Positions 19,047 to 32,945 of a DNA stretch of 55,683 bases are shown one piece after another. The notes beneath the pieces are model-generated. The model saw nothing but the letters and a program-made list of their open reading frames with translations, was not told where the DNA came from and made no database searches. Positions within the stretch are counted from its first letter, which is position 1; each line of letters begins with the position of its first letter. The position numbers were made by a program, and so were the translations under genes. Source of the DNA: Deinococcus seoulensis (GTDB lineage Bacteria; Deinococcota; Deinococci; Deinococcales; Deinococcaceae); NCBI RefSeq assembly GCF_014648115.1, contig NZ_BMQM01000024.1, positions 1-55,683 on the forward strand, in the 5' to 3' direction.

Positions 19047-19616
19047 ATGAACGCCGTTGCCTCCAGCCTGCATGATTCCCGACCGCACGCCCCGCACGGC
19101 GTGGGCCGCACGGTGGCCCTGATGCTGAAGCTGCTCCCGGCGCTGCTGGCGTTGACGCTGGTGGGCTGCCGGCCGGGCGCGCAGGCGGGCAGCGGCGCGG
19201 CGGGCGGCCAGAGCGCGGGCGGCGAGGATCTGGTGGCGCGGGTGCTGTTCACGGCGACCGGGTCGTTCGACGCGCAGTCGCAGGACAAGGCGCGCGTGCC
19301 GGGCGGCCTGCGGCGCGCCGCGTGGCGGGAGAAGGTGCCGTTCGACGCGCGGCAGGTCACGATTCAGTACGACAGTGACGCGCGCCCCATGACCTGGATG
19401 CTGGAGATTCAGGGACCGGGTTTCACGGCGCGTGACCTCGCCGGGCCGGACGCGCGGGCCGTGCAGACCGATCAGGGGCCGGGGCTGCGCCCGGCAGCAG
19501 GGTCGCGCCTGCGGGACACCGTGATCATCACGCGCAGCGGCGACCTGAAGGTCCTGACCCGCTCGTACGCCACGCAGGTGGAACCGGCGCTGCTGGGCGC
19601 CTTCGCGCAGCCCTGA
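19047..19616 (+). CDS. Putative lipoprotein, unknown function
   Basis: A hydrophobic stretch LLPALLALTLVGC with a lipobox Cys suggests a lipid-anchored exported protein. From the ATG at 19047 (189 aa) the signal is preceded by a long 25-residue leader; starting at the ATG at 19122 (164 aa) would give a textbook lipoprotein signal. TAGCTT lies 7 nt before 19047, which supports the longer form if translation is leaderless. The mature part is polar beta-rich sequence without recognised domains. Divergent from the small membrane protein gene at 18969. Confidence 0.7.
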   Translation: MNAVASSLHDSRPHAPHGVGRTVALMLKLLPALLALTLVGCRPGAQAGSGAAGGQSAGGEDLVARVLFTATGSFDAQSQDKARVPGGLRRAAWREKVPFDARQVTIQYDSDARPMTWMLEIQGPGFTARDLAGPDARAVQTDQGPGLRPAAGSRLRDTVIITRSGDLKVLTRSYATQVEPALLGAFAQP

Positions 19617-19641
19617 GGGCCAGGGTTCAACGCGCGGCGGG

Positions 19642-20700
19642 TCAGCGCACGGCGTTGCGTCCGGCGCGTTTGGCGTCGTACAGGGCGCTGTCGGCGCGGC
19701 TGAACATGCTGGTGGTCGTGTCGGCGTCCCGCTGTCCGGCCACGCCGAAACTGGCGGTGATGGTCAGGCCCGCCACGGGTTCGGCGCTGATCTCGCCGCG
19801 CAACCGCTCGGCGATGGCCTGCGCGTCGGTCCGGGCGACGCCGGGCAGCAGCACGATGAATTCCTCGCCGCCCCAGCGGCCCACCAGGCCGCCCCCGCCG
19901 CTGACGCTGCGGCGCAGCCGCTTACCGAAGGCGCGTAGCACGTCGTCCCCGGCGGCGTGGCCGTACTCGTCGTTCACGCGTTTGAAGTGGTCGATGTCGG
20001 TCACGATGACGCTCAGGGGCGTCCCGCCGCACTGGGCCGCGCCGAGGGCCCGTTCGAATTCCTCCTCGATCGCGCCGCGTCCGTACACCTCGGTCAGGGC
20101 GTCCAGGCGGGCGGCGCGCAGGCGTTCGCTGTCCAGCTGGTGCTGGTCGAGGTTCCGTTCGATGAAGGCCGTCAGGAGGTACGCCAGGAGGCCCGCCGTG
20201 CCGATGGCGATGCTGGCCGTCGCCCAGTCCGCCAGGTTGGGCGGGTCGATGGGGCCGTTGAGCAGCACGGAGGTCATCATGACGGCCACGCTCAGGATGT
20301 TCACGGCGGTGCCGTACCGTGACCCGAACACCAGGTACGACACGATCACGTTCAGCATCAGCCACAGGGTCAGGTGCATGGGCATCTCGCCCCAGCCGAT
20401 GGCGCGCGGAATCTCGCTGGTGGACACGATCAGGTACCCAACGCTGGTGACGGCGTAGATGGCCTGCACGCGCTGCGGGAAGGTCAGGGTGGCCAGCGCG
20501 GTGGTCAGCGAGACCAGCACCGCCCAGTACTTGGGAATCTGGTATCCGACCGGGAACCCGTCGGGCGGCGGGTCGATCAGGGCGGTCAGGACGGCGTACA
20601 GCACGTACGCGAGACTGGCGATGTACACCGCGAACAGGCGGCTGCGGTGCAGGCGTTGCGGCAGCGTGGAGGCAGGCGGGGTCGGGCGGGGCAGCGTCAT
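19642..20700 (-). CDS. Membrane diguanylate cyclase (GGDEF domain)
   Basis: A 352-aa protein with about six membrane helices in residues 20-190, then a GGDEF domain (about 195-350). The active-site loop is GGEEF (277-281) in RWGGEEFIVLLPG, and the upstream metal site is DIDHFKRVND, so it should convert two GTP to cyclic di-GMP. The product-inhibition I-site (RxxD five residues before GGEEF) is missing; that place reads GGGG. The membrane part looks like a sensor of unknown input. Stand-alone gene, convergent with the lipoprotein gene. Confidence 0.93.
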   Translation of the reverse strand: MTLPRPTPPASTLPQRLHRSRLFAVYIASLAYVLYAVLTALIDPPPDGFPVGYQIPKYWAVLVSLTTALATLTFPQRVQAIYAVTSVGYLIVSTSEIPRAIGWGEMPMHLTLWLMLNVIVSYLVFGSRYGTAVNILSVAVMMTSVLLNGPIDPPNLADWATASIAIGTAGLLAYLLTAFIERNLDQHQLDSERLRAARLDALTEVYGRGAIEEEFERALGAAQCGGTPLSVIVTDIDHFKRVNDEYGHAAGDDVLRAFGKRLRRSVSGGGGLVGRWGGEEFIVLLPGVARTDAQAIAERLRGEISAEPVAGLTITASFGVAGQRDADTTTSMFSRADSALYDAKRAGRNAVR

Positions 20701-20838
20701 GCGTCGGGTCCGGTCATGCGGGGTCAGTCATGGGCAGTGAAGTCCAGTCGGCCCGGTGGAAACGCAGAGAAAGACGGGGGCGGGGGCAGAGGCGGCAGTG
20801 AAGGTGAACCGGCAGGGAAGCCCCGTGATGATACAGCG

Positions 20839-20869
20839 GCGCCCCGACCAGTCAGACCGGCCGGGGCGC
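20839..20869 (-). terminator. Hairpin downstream of ndk
   Basis: GCGCCCCG (20839-20846) pairs with CGGGGCGC (20862-20869). It is 18 bp past the ndk stop. No T-run follows on the minus strand, so termination would be weak or factor-dependent. Confidence 0.4.
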
Positions 20870-20886
20870 GTGCGGGGCGGGAACGC

Positions 20887-21303
20887 TCAGGCGAGCAGTT
20901 CGCCCTCGGCGAAGAACAGGGCCAGTTCGCGCGCGGCGCTTTCACTGCTGTCGCTGCCGTGCGTGACGTTCTCGCCCATGGTGGTGGCGAAGTCGGCGCG
21001 GATGGTGCCGGGCGCGGCGCTTGCGGGGTTGGTGGCGCCCATCATGCCGCGCCAGCCGGCGATGGCGTTCTCGCCTTCAAGGGCGATGGCGACCACGGGT
21101 CCGCCCGTGATGAAGTCCACCAGTTCACCGAAGAAGGGGCGCTCCTTGTGCTCGCCGTAGTGCGCTTCGGCGGTCTCGCGGGAGATGACCATCTGCTTGA
21201 GGCCCACCACGCGGTAGCCCTTACGCTGGATGCGGGCGAGAATTTCGGGGGTCAGGCCACGGCGGACGCCGTCGGGTTTGATCATGGCAAAAGTGCGTTC
21301 CAT
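20887..21303 (-). CDS. ndk: Nucleoside diphosphate kinase
   Basis: A 138-aa protein, normal family length. It transfers the gamma-phosphate of ATP to NDPs through a phosphohistidine. The catalytic His115 is in [12 protein letters not shown]; the N-terminal [13 protein letters not shown] and [18 protein letters not shown] are characteristic. The chosen ATG at 21301-21303 matches the universal N-terminus; the five upstream residues are not conserved. It is divergent from the ABC permease genes. Confidence 0.98.
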   Translation of the reverse strand: MERTFAMIKPDGVRRGLTPEILARIQRKGYRVVGLKQMVISRETAEAHYGEHKERPFFGELVDFITGGPVVAIALEGENAIAGWRGMMGATNPASAAPGTIRADFATTMGENVTHGSDSSESAARELALFFAEGELLA

Positions 21304-21454
21304 ACTGTCCCGGAGCATAGCAGGCGGGAACTGCCGGCGTGTGGGGCCGCGTGTCCCGGCCGCGCGGGTGGGCAGTGGGCGGTGGGCGCCCTCCCCCCCT
21401 GCCGGTCACCCGTCGCCGCGCGGGCGGCGCTGTCCCGAAGTTGTCTGAACCACG

Positions 21455-21460
21455 TACAAT
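21455..21460 (+). promoter_or_regulatory. -10 box of a leaderless start for the permease operon
   Basis: TACAAT lies 6 nt before the GTG at 21467, and there is no ribosome site between them. This spacing puts the transcription start at or next to the start codon. Confidence 0.55.
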
Positions 21461-21466
21461 GCTCCG

Positions 21467-24360
<2,894 letters not shown>

Positions 24361-24414
24361 GGGCGCACCCGCCCCGCGCCACGCGGACGCACCGAAGCGT
24401 GTAGGGTAACGGAT

Positions 24415-25437
24415 ATGAGCTTTGGCGCCGCGCTGAAACAGGCCCGTGAAACCCAGGGGCTCACCACCCAGGACGTGGCCCTGCGAACCAAGATTCGCGG
24501 GGATTACCTCCGGGCCCTGGAAGAAGGCAACACCAGTCTCCTGCCGGAACGCACCTTCGCCCGGTCGTACCTGCAACGCTACGCGCGGGAACTGAACCTC
24601 GACCCGGCCCCGCTGCTGGCCGAATTCGACCGCAGCGTGCCCGCCGAGGCCTCGCAGGCCCTGCGCGGCCCGGCAGTCAGGAGTGCCGCGACCGCCACCC
24701 CCGCAGCAGCGCGCGCCGGGGGCCTGAATCCCGCGCTGATCACGGGCGTCGTGACGGCACTGATCGTGCTGGGTGCCGGCGGGTACTACGCGTACAGCGC
24801 CTTCCTGAAACCCGCGCCGGTCACCACGGGCACGCCCGCACCGGCAGCGGCGGACCCCACGCCGGCCCCGGTAGTCACGGTGCGCCTGAGCGTCAGCAGC
24901 GTGCCCAGCGGCGCGCAGGTGTACCTCGACAACCGCGACCTGGGCGTCACGCCCGTCCGGTCGTTCCCGGTGGACGCCCGCCGGAACGCGCAACTGCGCG
25001 TGGAGTTCGCAGGGCGCACCCCCCTGAAGCAGACGGTGGACCTGAGCCGCAGCCGCAACCTGCGCGCCCAGCTGAACCCCAGCGGGAAGGCCAGCACCCT
25101 GACGGATCTGGTCACCAAGCAGACCACCGGGACACCCGCCGCGACCACGCCCGCCAGCGCGAAACCTGCCGCGACCTCCGCGCCCAAGGCCACCACACCG
25201 GCCGCCAAGCCGGCGCAGCCCGTGACCGTCACCTTCGCCGGGGCCTCCTGGACCCGCGTGACCGACAGCTCGGGACGGGTGCTGTACGAGGGCACGCCGC
25301 CCGCCGGGAGCGTCAAGGGCTTCCCGAAAGGCGTGACCATCCGCACCGGGAACGCCGGGGCCGTGAAGGTCAGCGTGAACGGCGCGGCCCCCGCCAGCCT
25401 CGGGCAGGCCGGGCAGGTCGTGACCCGGCAGTTCTGA
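24415..25437 (+). CDS. RodZ-like protein: HTH, one membrane helix, PEGA and C-terminal beta domain
   Basis: A 340-aa protein. Residues 1-75 are a RodZ-type helix-turn-helix (FGAALKQARETQGLTTQDVA, then RTKIRGDYLRALEEG). A membrane helix follows (about 106-127), then a Pro/Ala linker, a PEGA domain (about 150-220, VPSGAQVYLDNRDLGVTPVR), a Thr/Ala/Pro linker and a C-terminal DUF4115-like domain. RodZ links MreB to cell-wall synthesis in rods. The PEGA insertion suggests an additional surface or wall contact. TAGGGT lies 7 nt before the ATG, a leaderless pattern. Confidence 0.85.
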   Translation: MSFGAALKQARETQGLTTQDVALRTKIRGDYLRALEEGNTSLLPERTFARSYLQRYARELNLDPAPLLAEFDRSVPAEASQALRGPAVRSAATATPAAARAGGLNPALITGVVTALIVLGAGGYYAYSAFLKPAPVTTGTPAPAAADPTPAPVVTVRLSVSSVPSGAQVYLDNRDLGVTPVRSFPVDARRNAQLRVEFAGRTPLKQTVDLSRSRNLRAQLNPSGKASTLTDLVTKQTTGTPAATTPASAKPAATSAPKATTPAAKPAQPVTVTFAGASWTRVTDSSGRVLYEGTPPAGSVKGFPKGVTIRTGNAGAVKVSVNGAAPASLGQAGQVVTRQF

Positions 25438-25462
25438 ACCGGCCACCTGACTGCCCTTCTGA

Positions 25463-25496
25463 AGGCGCACCGGCATGATCGCCGTGCGCCTTCCGC
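25463..25496 (+). terminator. Hairpin after the RodZ-like gene
   Basis: GAAGGCGCAC and GTGCGCCTTC form a long stem with one bulge around GGCATGATCGCC, 26 bp past the stop. There is no clear T-run, so termination efficiency is uncertain. Confidence 0.5.
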
Positions 25497-25618
25497 CGTT
25501 CCGGGGTTGGTTTGGGGGCTGGTGGTTTGGGGCCGGTGCATGAACAGACGGTCAGCCTCCCCGCCCGCGCGGCCGCAGGGCACGTGGCATAGATGGAGTG
25601 GCGTAGATTGAGAGGACC

Positions 25619-26755
25619 GTGACTCCATCCCCTCCCCCGCCCGCTGCGCCTTCCCTGAACGCCTTCCAGTACGCCTGGCGAAGCCCCTGGGTCCGGTTGA
25701 TCGTGTTCCTGATCGCCGGGTACCTGCTGTACCGGCTGAGCGGGCAGATCCGCACGGTCATCGTCGATTTCGCCGTGGCGTTCCTGATCGCCTACCTGGC
25801 CAATCCGCTGCTGAACTGGCTGGTGCGCGGGCGGGTCAAGCGGGGGCTGGGTGTGTTCTTCGTGGTGCTGGTCTTCCTGGGCCTGTTCACGCTGGCCGGG
25901 GCACTCCTGGCGACCGTGTCGGGGCAGCTGGTCACACTGATCCAGAAGCTTCCGGAGCAGATCGGCACGCTGGGCGACACGCTGGACCGCGCGACCTCCT
26001 GGCTGAGCAGCAAGGGCGTGACCGGGCTGGACGGCACGCGCGCCAGCATCATCGAGTCGGCGCAGGAGTACGTGCAGAACCTCGGGCAGAACCTCGTGCC
26101 GATCCTGCAACAGGGACTGAACTCTACCGGGTCGATCCTCAGCGGACTGCTGTCCATCGGGGGGGTGCTGGGGCAGATCCTGCTGATCCTGCTGCTGAGC
26201 ATCTACCTGATGCTCGATTACAGCCGCGTGAACGCCACGCTGCTGGGCGTGTTCCCACGCCCCTGGCAGCCGCGCGTGCTGGAGGTCAGTGAACTGATCG
26301 GCACGGCCGTCGGCGGGTACGTGCGCGGGCAACTGGTGATCGCCACGTTCATCGGGGTGTTCGTGTGGCTGGGCCTGATGATCGTGGGCATTCCCAGCGC
26401 GGCCGCCATCGGGTTCCTGGCGGGCGCGTTCAACATCGTGCCGTACCTGGGGCCGATCATCGGGGCGACCCCGGCGATCCTGCTGGCGCTGACCATGCCG
26501 GGCGCGCTGCTGAAGATCATCTTTGTGATCGTGGTGTTCGTGGCGGCCAACCAGATCGAGGGGAATTTCCTGAGTCCGTACATCCTGTCCAAGACCACGG
26601 ACCTGCACCCCGTCACGGTGCTGCTGGCGATCCTGGTGGGCGTGGGGTTGCTGGGTTTCGTGGGCGCGCTGCTGGCCGTGCCGACTGTGGCGCTGGGTAA
26701 GCTGCTGATGCAGAAGTACTACTTCACCAGCCGCATCTACACCGAGGGGCCGTAG
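25619..26755 (+). CDS. AI-2E family transporter (PF01594)
   Basis: A 378-aa membrane protein with about eight helices: an N-terminal pair, a cytosolic or amphipathic middle (about 95-160), then the conserved C-terminal block GAFNIVPYLGPIIGATPAIL and FVAANQIEGNFLSPYIL. Members include TqsA-like exporters and Na+/H+ antiporters, so the substrate is open. The GTG at 25619 is preceded by GAGAGG and by TAGATT (25604-25609). A strong terminator follows. Confidence 0.92.
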   Translation: MTPSPPPPAAPSLNAFQYAWRSPWVRLIVFLIAGYLLYRLSGQIRTVIVDFAVAFLIAYLANPLLNWLVRGRVKRGLGVFFVVLVFLGLFTLAGALLATVSGQLVTLIQKLPEQIGTLGDTLDRATSWLSSKGVTGLDGTRASIIESAQEYVQNLGQNLVPILQQGLNSTGSILSGLLSIGGVLGQILLILLLSIYLMLDYSRVNATLLGVFPRPWQPRVLEVSELIGTAVGGYVRGQLVIATFIGVFVWLGLMIVGIPSAAAIGFLAGAFNIVPYLGPIIGATPAILLALTMPGALLKIIFVIVVFVAANQIEGNFLSPYILSKTTDLHPVTVLLAILVGVGLLGFVGALLAVPTVALGKLLMQKYYFTSRIYTEGP

Positions 26756-26773
26756 ACGACCGACCGGACGGAA

Positions 26774-26814
26774 GGGGGCCAGGACGTACGTTCCCTATGG
26801 ACGTCCTGGCCCCC
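26774..26814. terminator. Perfect 14-bp stem terminator between convergent units
   Basis: GGGGGCCAGGACGT (26774-26787) pairs perfectly with ACGTCCTGGCCCCC (26801-26814) over a 13-nt loop. It lies 19 bp past the AI-2E gene and separates it from the ribosomal alpha operon. Confidence 0.8.
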
Positions 26815-26885
26815 CTGTGCGCCCTCCTTCCATTCCCGCCTGCCGCGAGCCGCCCTGGTGGCGCGGCAACCCCAACGCGGCAACG

Positions 26886-26910
26886 CAAAACCCCGCCACT
26901 GGGGCGGGGT
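26886..26910 (-). terminator. Rho-independent terminator of the alpha operon
   Basis: On the minus strand CCCCGCC and GGCGGGG pair across a 5-nt loop and are followed by TTTT. It lies 23 bp past the rplQ stop. Confidence 0.85.
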
Positions 26911-26932
26911 CAGGCTCGGACAGGTCGGTCGA

Positions 26933-27283
26933 TCAGACGAGTTCGATCAGGGCCATGGTGACGCCGTCACCGCGGCGGGTGCCGACGCGCAGGATGCGGG
27001 TGTAGCCACCGGGACGCTCGGCGTACTTGGGGGCCACTTCGTCCATGACTTTACGCAGCACGTCGTTGTCGTGGATGTCGCGGGCCACCAGACGGCGGGC
27101 GTGCAGGTCGCCGCCCTTGGCGGTGGTGATCAGTTTCTCGACGTAGGGGCGAAGCTCCTTGGCCTTGGTGAGGGTCGTCTGGATGCGACCTTCACGCAGC
27201 AGTGCCGTCGCCTGGGCGCGGGCCAGGGCGGTGCGGGCGCTGCTGTTGCGGTTGAGCTTGCGACCGGATTTACCGTGACGCAT
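26933..27283 (-). CDS. rplQ: 50S ribosomal protein L17
   Basis: A 116-aa large-subunit protein near the exit tunnel. The typical start [20 protein letters not shown] and the basic [20 protein letters not shown] are present, as is the C-terminal [20 protein letters not shown]. It is last in the alpha operon after rpoA (27-bp gap, GGAGAA site) and before the terminator. Confidence 0.99.
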   Translation of the reverse strand: MRHGKSGRKLNRNSSARTALARAQATALLREGRIQTTLTKAKELRPYVEKLITTAKGGDLHARRLVARDIHDNDVLRKVMDEVAPKYAERPGGYTRILRVGTRRGDGVTMALIELV

Positions 27284-27310
27284 GGTGATTCTCCTTTGGG
27301 GTCAGTCGGC

Positions 27311-28325
<1,015 letters not shown>

Positions 28326-28329
28326 TGAT

Positions 28330-28950
<621 letters not shown>

Positions 28951-29012
28951 GTCTTAACTCTCCTTGCGGCGCGACTTCTGTGAAGTGCAGCCGGGTCTGC
29001 GGCCCTCTGTTG

Positions 29013-29071
29013 CCCGCCTCCGTTGCCTGTGGTGAGGCTTACGTCACCGTGAGGTGAGCGGTGGAGGCGGG
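29013..29071 (-). promoter_or_regulatory. Structured rpsK-rpsD intergenic leader
   Basis: CCCGCCTCC (29013-29021) can pair with GGAGGCGGG (29063-29071), with an inner GGTGAGGC/GTGAGGTGAGC region. The other alpha-operon gaps are short, so this 144-bp structured stretch just upstream of rpsD could be a control element, for example S4 autoregulation. That role is inference. Confidence 0.35.
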
Positions 29072-29094
29072 GCAGGTGGGCGCGCGCGTGCGCT

Positions 29095-29874
<780 letters not shown>

Positions 29875-29876
29875 GC

Positions 29877-29990
<114 letters not shown>

Positions 29991-30105
29991 GCTTCCTCCT
30001 CGCGCCGCCGCGCCGGCCCGCCCCATCCTGGGCGGCTGACTGGCAGCGCTCGACCCCCCTCCCACCTCTGGCAGGTGGGGAATCTATGGGTACTTCGGCC
30101 CCAGG

Positions 30106-30363
<258 letters not shown>

Positions 30364-30395
30364 GCAACCTCCAGGCTTGATACAAGCCAAACGTA

Positions 30396-30425
30396 AAGGT
30401 ATCACGCCCCTGCCCGGATCGGCAA
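30396..30425 (-). promoter_or_regulatory. Probable infA promoter
   Basis: On the minus strand TTGCCG (30420-30425) and TACCTT (30396-30401) are spaced by 18 bp. They lie about 33 nt before the GTG, with GGAGG in between. Confidence 0.5.
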
Positions 30426-30581
30426 GCGTGCGGGCGGTCCGACCGACCGGATTCTGGCGTACCTGCCAGAACGACCCGGAAACGTTCGGCTATTCCGGAC
30501 ACCAGCCTCTCTGGCGTTCATGGCCCTGCCGCGAGGAACGCCGCCCCGCTGGCGCAGACCCCACCGTCATCCCTCCACCAG

Positions 30582-30613
30582 CACCCCATACAAACACCCC
30601 ATGCAAACACCCC
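30582..30613. repeat. Tandem 13-bp repeats (2.5 units)
   Basis: CACCCCATACAAA, CACCCCATGCAAA and a partial CACCCC lie head to tail, 53 bp before the HExxH gene. Confidence 0.75.
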
Positions 30614-30665
30614 GGCAGTGGCAACTCCGGCAGCCCGGACCCCTCCCGGCAGCAGAGAATGGGCC

Positions 30666-31901
30666 ATGCTTCCAGCCGACCTGCTGAGCAGGGCCAGTGA
30701 CCTCGTGCGGCGTGCCCCGCCGCTGTGGCCGGGATTCACGCCCGCAACGATCCCACTGGTCATCTTCGACGGTCAGCGCAGCTGGCTGCGCGGCCCCCGC
30801 CCGGCCGACACCGGCTGGACACCCGCCCCGGCACCCGGGGGCGGCTTCGACTGGTCCTGGCCCGGCCGTCACCCCGCGCTGGGCGCGAACACGGCTGTGA
30901 TCCTGCCGGGCGGCGTGGTCGCGGCCGGGGTGCTGCTGCCCTCGCTGGGCGCCGTGGACGCCCCCACGCTGGCCTCCGTGCTGGTTCACGAGGCCTTTCA
31001 CGTGTACCAGCAGGCGACGCCCTCGGTCGCCTGGGAGGCAGCCGAACTGGCCGCCCTGACGTACCCGGCAGGCGACCCCGACGTGCTGCACGCCCGCGCC
31101 GAGGAAACGGCGGCACTGGCGCTGGCCCTGACCCAGCGCGACTGCCACACAGACTGGCACGCAGCGGCCCGCGACGCGCTGACATGGCGGGCGCTACGGC
31201 ACGCGCGGCTGGCGGATCACCACCGGCAGTTCGAGACCCGCATGGAAACCCGCGAGGGTCTCGCGCGGCACGTCGAAACCCGCTTCCTGAACGTGCCGCC
31301 CACCCTGAACGCCGGGCAGGCCGCCACGCAGACCGCGCGGGCCTGGACTTACGACAGCGGCGCGGCCCTGGCGCACCTGCTGGACCGCACGGGCACCCCC
31401 TGGCAGGCCGCCGCGCTGACCGGCACGCCCCTGCACGCCCTGCTGGACGAACGAACCGGGAACGCGCGCATCACTCCGGCCACCACTCCTTCCCTGCTGG
31501 CCGCCGCGCAGGACGCCGCGCAGGGTCACGCCCGGCACCTTCAGGTACTGGACGACAGCTTTCACGCGCAGGACGGGCATCACCTGACCGTGACGGCCAC
31601 GTCCGGCCTGCACGTCACGGGATTCGACCCCATGAACCTGCACGCCCTGAACGGCGACCGCGTACTGCACACCCGCCTCCTGACCGTCAGGGGCTCCGGA
31701 GCGCACCTGCATCTGCACGGCGCGGCGGCCCTCGCTCAGGGCCACGACCTGCTGAGCACCGCGCGGCTGGAGGTACGGGGCCTTCCGGAACCCGACACCA
31801 CCGGCGGGCTGTGGCAGGTCAGGAACGACCGGGTGGACATCACGCTGCCCGTGGACCGGGTCACGCGCACGCCGGGCGGCTGGCACTGCACGCTGGACTG
31901 A
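30666..31901 (+). CDS. HExxH metallopeptidase-like protein, unknown function
   Basis: A 411-aa protein with a zincin motif HEAFH at 108-112 (SVLVHEAFHVYQQ), followed by acidic residues that may supply the third ligand (WEAAELAAL or RAEETAAL). No signal peptide or membrane helix, so it is probably cytoplasmic. The rest is Ala/His-rich helical sequence, with a beta-rich C-terminal part from about 300. I chose the ATG at 30666; 16 extra in-frame upstream residues are possible. It is the only plus-strand gene in the right half of the window and is convergent with the SDR gene. Confidence 0.7.
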   Translation: MLPADLLSRASDLVRRAPPLWPGFTPATIPLVIFDGQRSWLRGPRPADTGWTPAPAPGGGFDWSWPGRHPALGANTAVILPGGVVAAGVLLPSLGAVDAPTLASVLVHEAFHVYQQATPSVAWEAAELAALTYPAGDPDVLHARAEETAALALALTQRDCHTDWHAAARDALTWRALRHARLADHHRQFETRMETREGLARHVETRFLNVPPTLNAGQAATQTARAWTYDSGAALAHLLDRTGTPWQAAALTGTPLHALLDERTGNARITPATTPSLLAAAQDAAQGHARHLQVLDDSFHAQDGHHLTVTATSGLHVTGFDPMNLHALNGDRVLHTRLLTVRGSGAHLHLHGAAALAQGHDLLSTARLEVRGLPEPDTTGGLWQVRNDRVDITLPVDRVTRTPGGWHCTLD

Positions 31902-31934
31902 CCGCCCTGGACTGACCGCACCCGCAGCGGCCCC

Positions 31935-32927
31935 CTACCGCCCTGCGTGCCCCTCGCGCCGCGCACGGGCCACCAGGTCACGGATCGCGCCCGGCCAGGC
32001 GGGGAACTCGAAGGTGAAGCCCGCGCCGAGCAGTCGCTCCGGCACCACCCAGCGGCTCTTGAGCAGCAGTTCCGCCTCGGACTGCATGACGGCTGCGCCC
32101 AGCCCGATCAGGAACGCGGGAGAGGGCACGCCGAGCGGCACGCCCCACGCCTGCCGGTAGGCGCGCAGGAATCCGGCGTTCGGCAGGGGCTGCGGGGCGC
32201 ACACGTTGACCGGCCCGGACAGGTCACCCCCGATCAGGAACTGCGCGGCGCGGCAGAAGTCCCGCTCGTGAATCCACGACACGTACTGCCCGCCCCCGGC
32301 CATCGGCCCGGCCCCACCCAGCCGGACGACCCGGTCCGTGGTTTCCATGATGCCGCCCGCACCGACGCCGTACACCATGGCGGTCCGCAGGGCCACGCGG
32401 CGCGTGTGCGGCAGGTTCAGTTCGTGCAGGGCGTCCTCCCAGCGGGTCGCGACATCCACGCTGAACCCCTCGCCCCGCTCGCCGGTGGCCTCGTCCTGCG
32501 GGCGGTCGCGGGCGTCACGGTAGAAGGTCGCGGTGGAACTGCTGAGCCACACGGCGGGCGGCCGGTCCACGCTGGCCACAGCGCGCCCCAGCGCCCGCGT
32601 GCTGTCCAGGCGCGAGGTGTAGATGTCCAGCATGTTCTGCGCGGTGTACCGGCAGTTCACGGTGCGGCCCGCGAGGTTCAGCACGGCCGCCGCGCCGTCC
32701 AGTTCCCTCACCCATCCGCCCTGCCTCAGCGCGTCCCAGGGCACCCAGCGTCCCGGCGTTGGCACCGGCGGGCACGAACGCGACACGATCACCACGTCCC
32801 AGTCCTGCGCCGCGAAATGCCGCGCCACGGCCCGCCCCAGGAAACCGCTGCCGCCCGCGATCACGAGGCGGGGCGCAGCGCCGGACTGAACCCGTTCGGG
32901 TCCGTGCAGGTCGGGTCGGGTCGTCAT
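31935..32927 (-). CDS. SDR-family epimerase, TIGR01777 type
   Basis: A 330-aa NAD(P)-binding Rossmann protein with GGSGFLGR (25-32), AAVLNLAGRTVNCRY and VWLSSSTATFYRD. The C-terminal region (LIGLGAAVMQSEAELLLKSR, then WVVPERLLGAGFTFEFP) is the DUF1731 tail characteristic of this subgroup. Function is uncertain; no cell-division role should be assumed from old SulA-like names. It starts 18 bp after the VWA gene and is probably the last gene of that transcript. Confidence 0.9.
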   Translation of the reverse strand: MTTRPDLHGPERVQSGAAPRLVIAGGSGFLGRAVARHFAAQDWDVVIVSRSCPPVPTPGRWVPWDALRQGGWVRELDGAAAVLNLAGRTVNCRYTAQNMLDIYTSRLDSTRALGRAVASVDRPPAVWLSSSTATFYRDARDRPQDEATGERGEGFSVDVATRWEDALHELNLPHTRRVALRTAMVYGVGAGGIMETTDRVVRLGGAGPMAGGGQYVSWIHERDFCRAAQFLIGGDLSGPVNVCAPQPLPNAGFLRAYRQAWGVPLGVPSPAFLIGLGAAVMQSEAELLLKSRWVVPERLLGAGFTFEFPAWPGAIRDLVARARREGHAGR

Positions 32928-32945
32928 TCGCTCAGCCTCATGCGC

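Larger units (their letters stand above)
30364..30665. other. 302-bp divergent intergenic region (infA / HExxH gene)
   Basis: It holds the infA promoter (minus strand), a 15-bp palindrome GGCTTGATACAAGCC (30374-30388) just upstream of the infA ribosome site, and 2.5 tandem 13-bp repeats (30582-30613). No gene was found in it. Confidence 0.7.
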
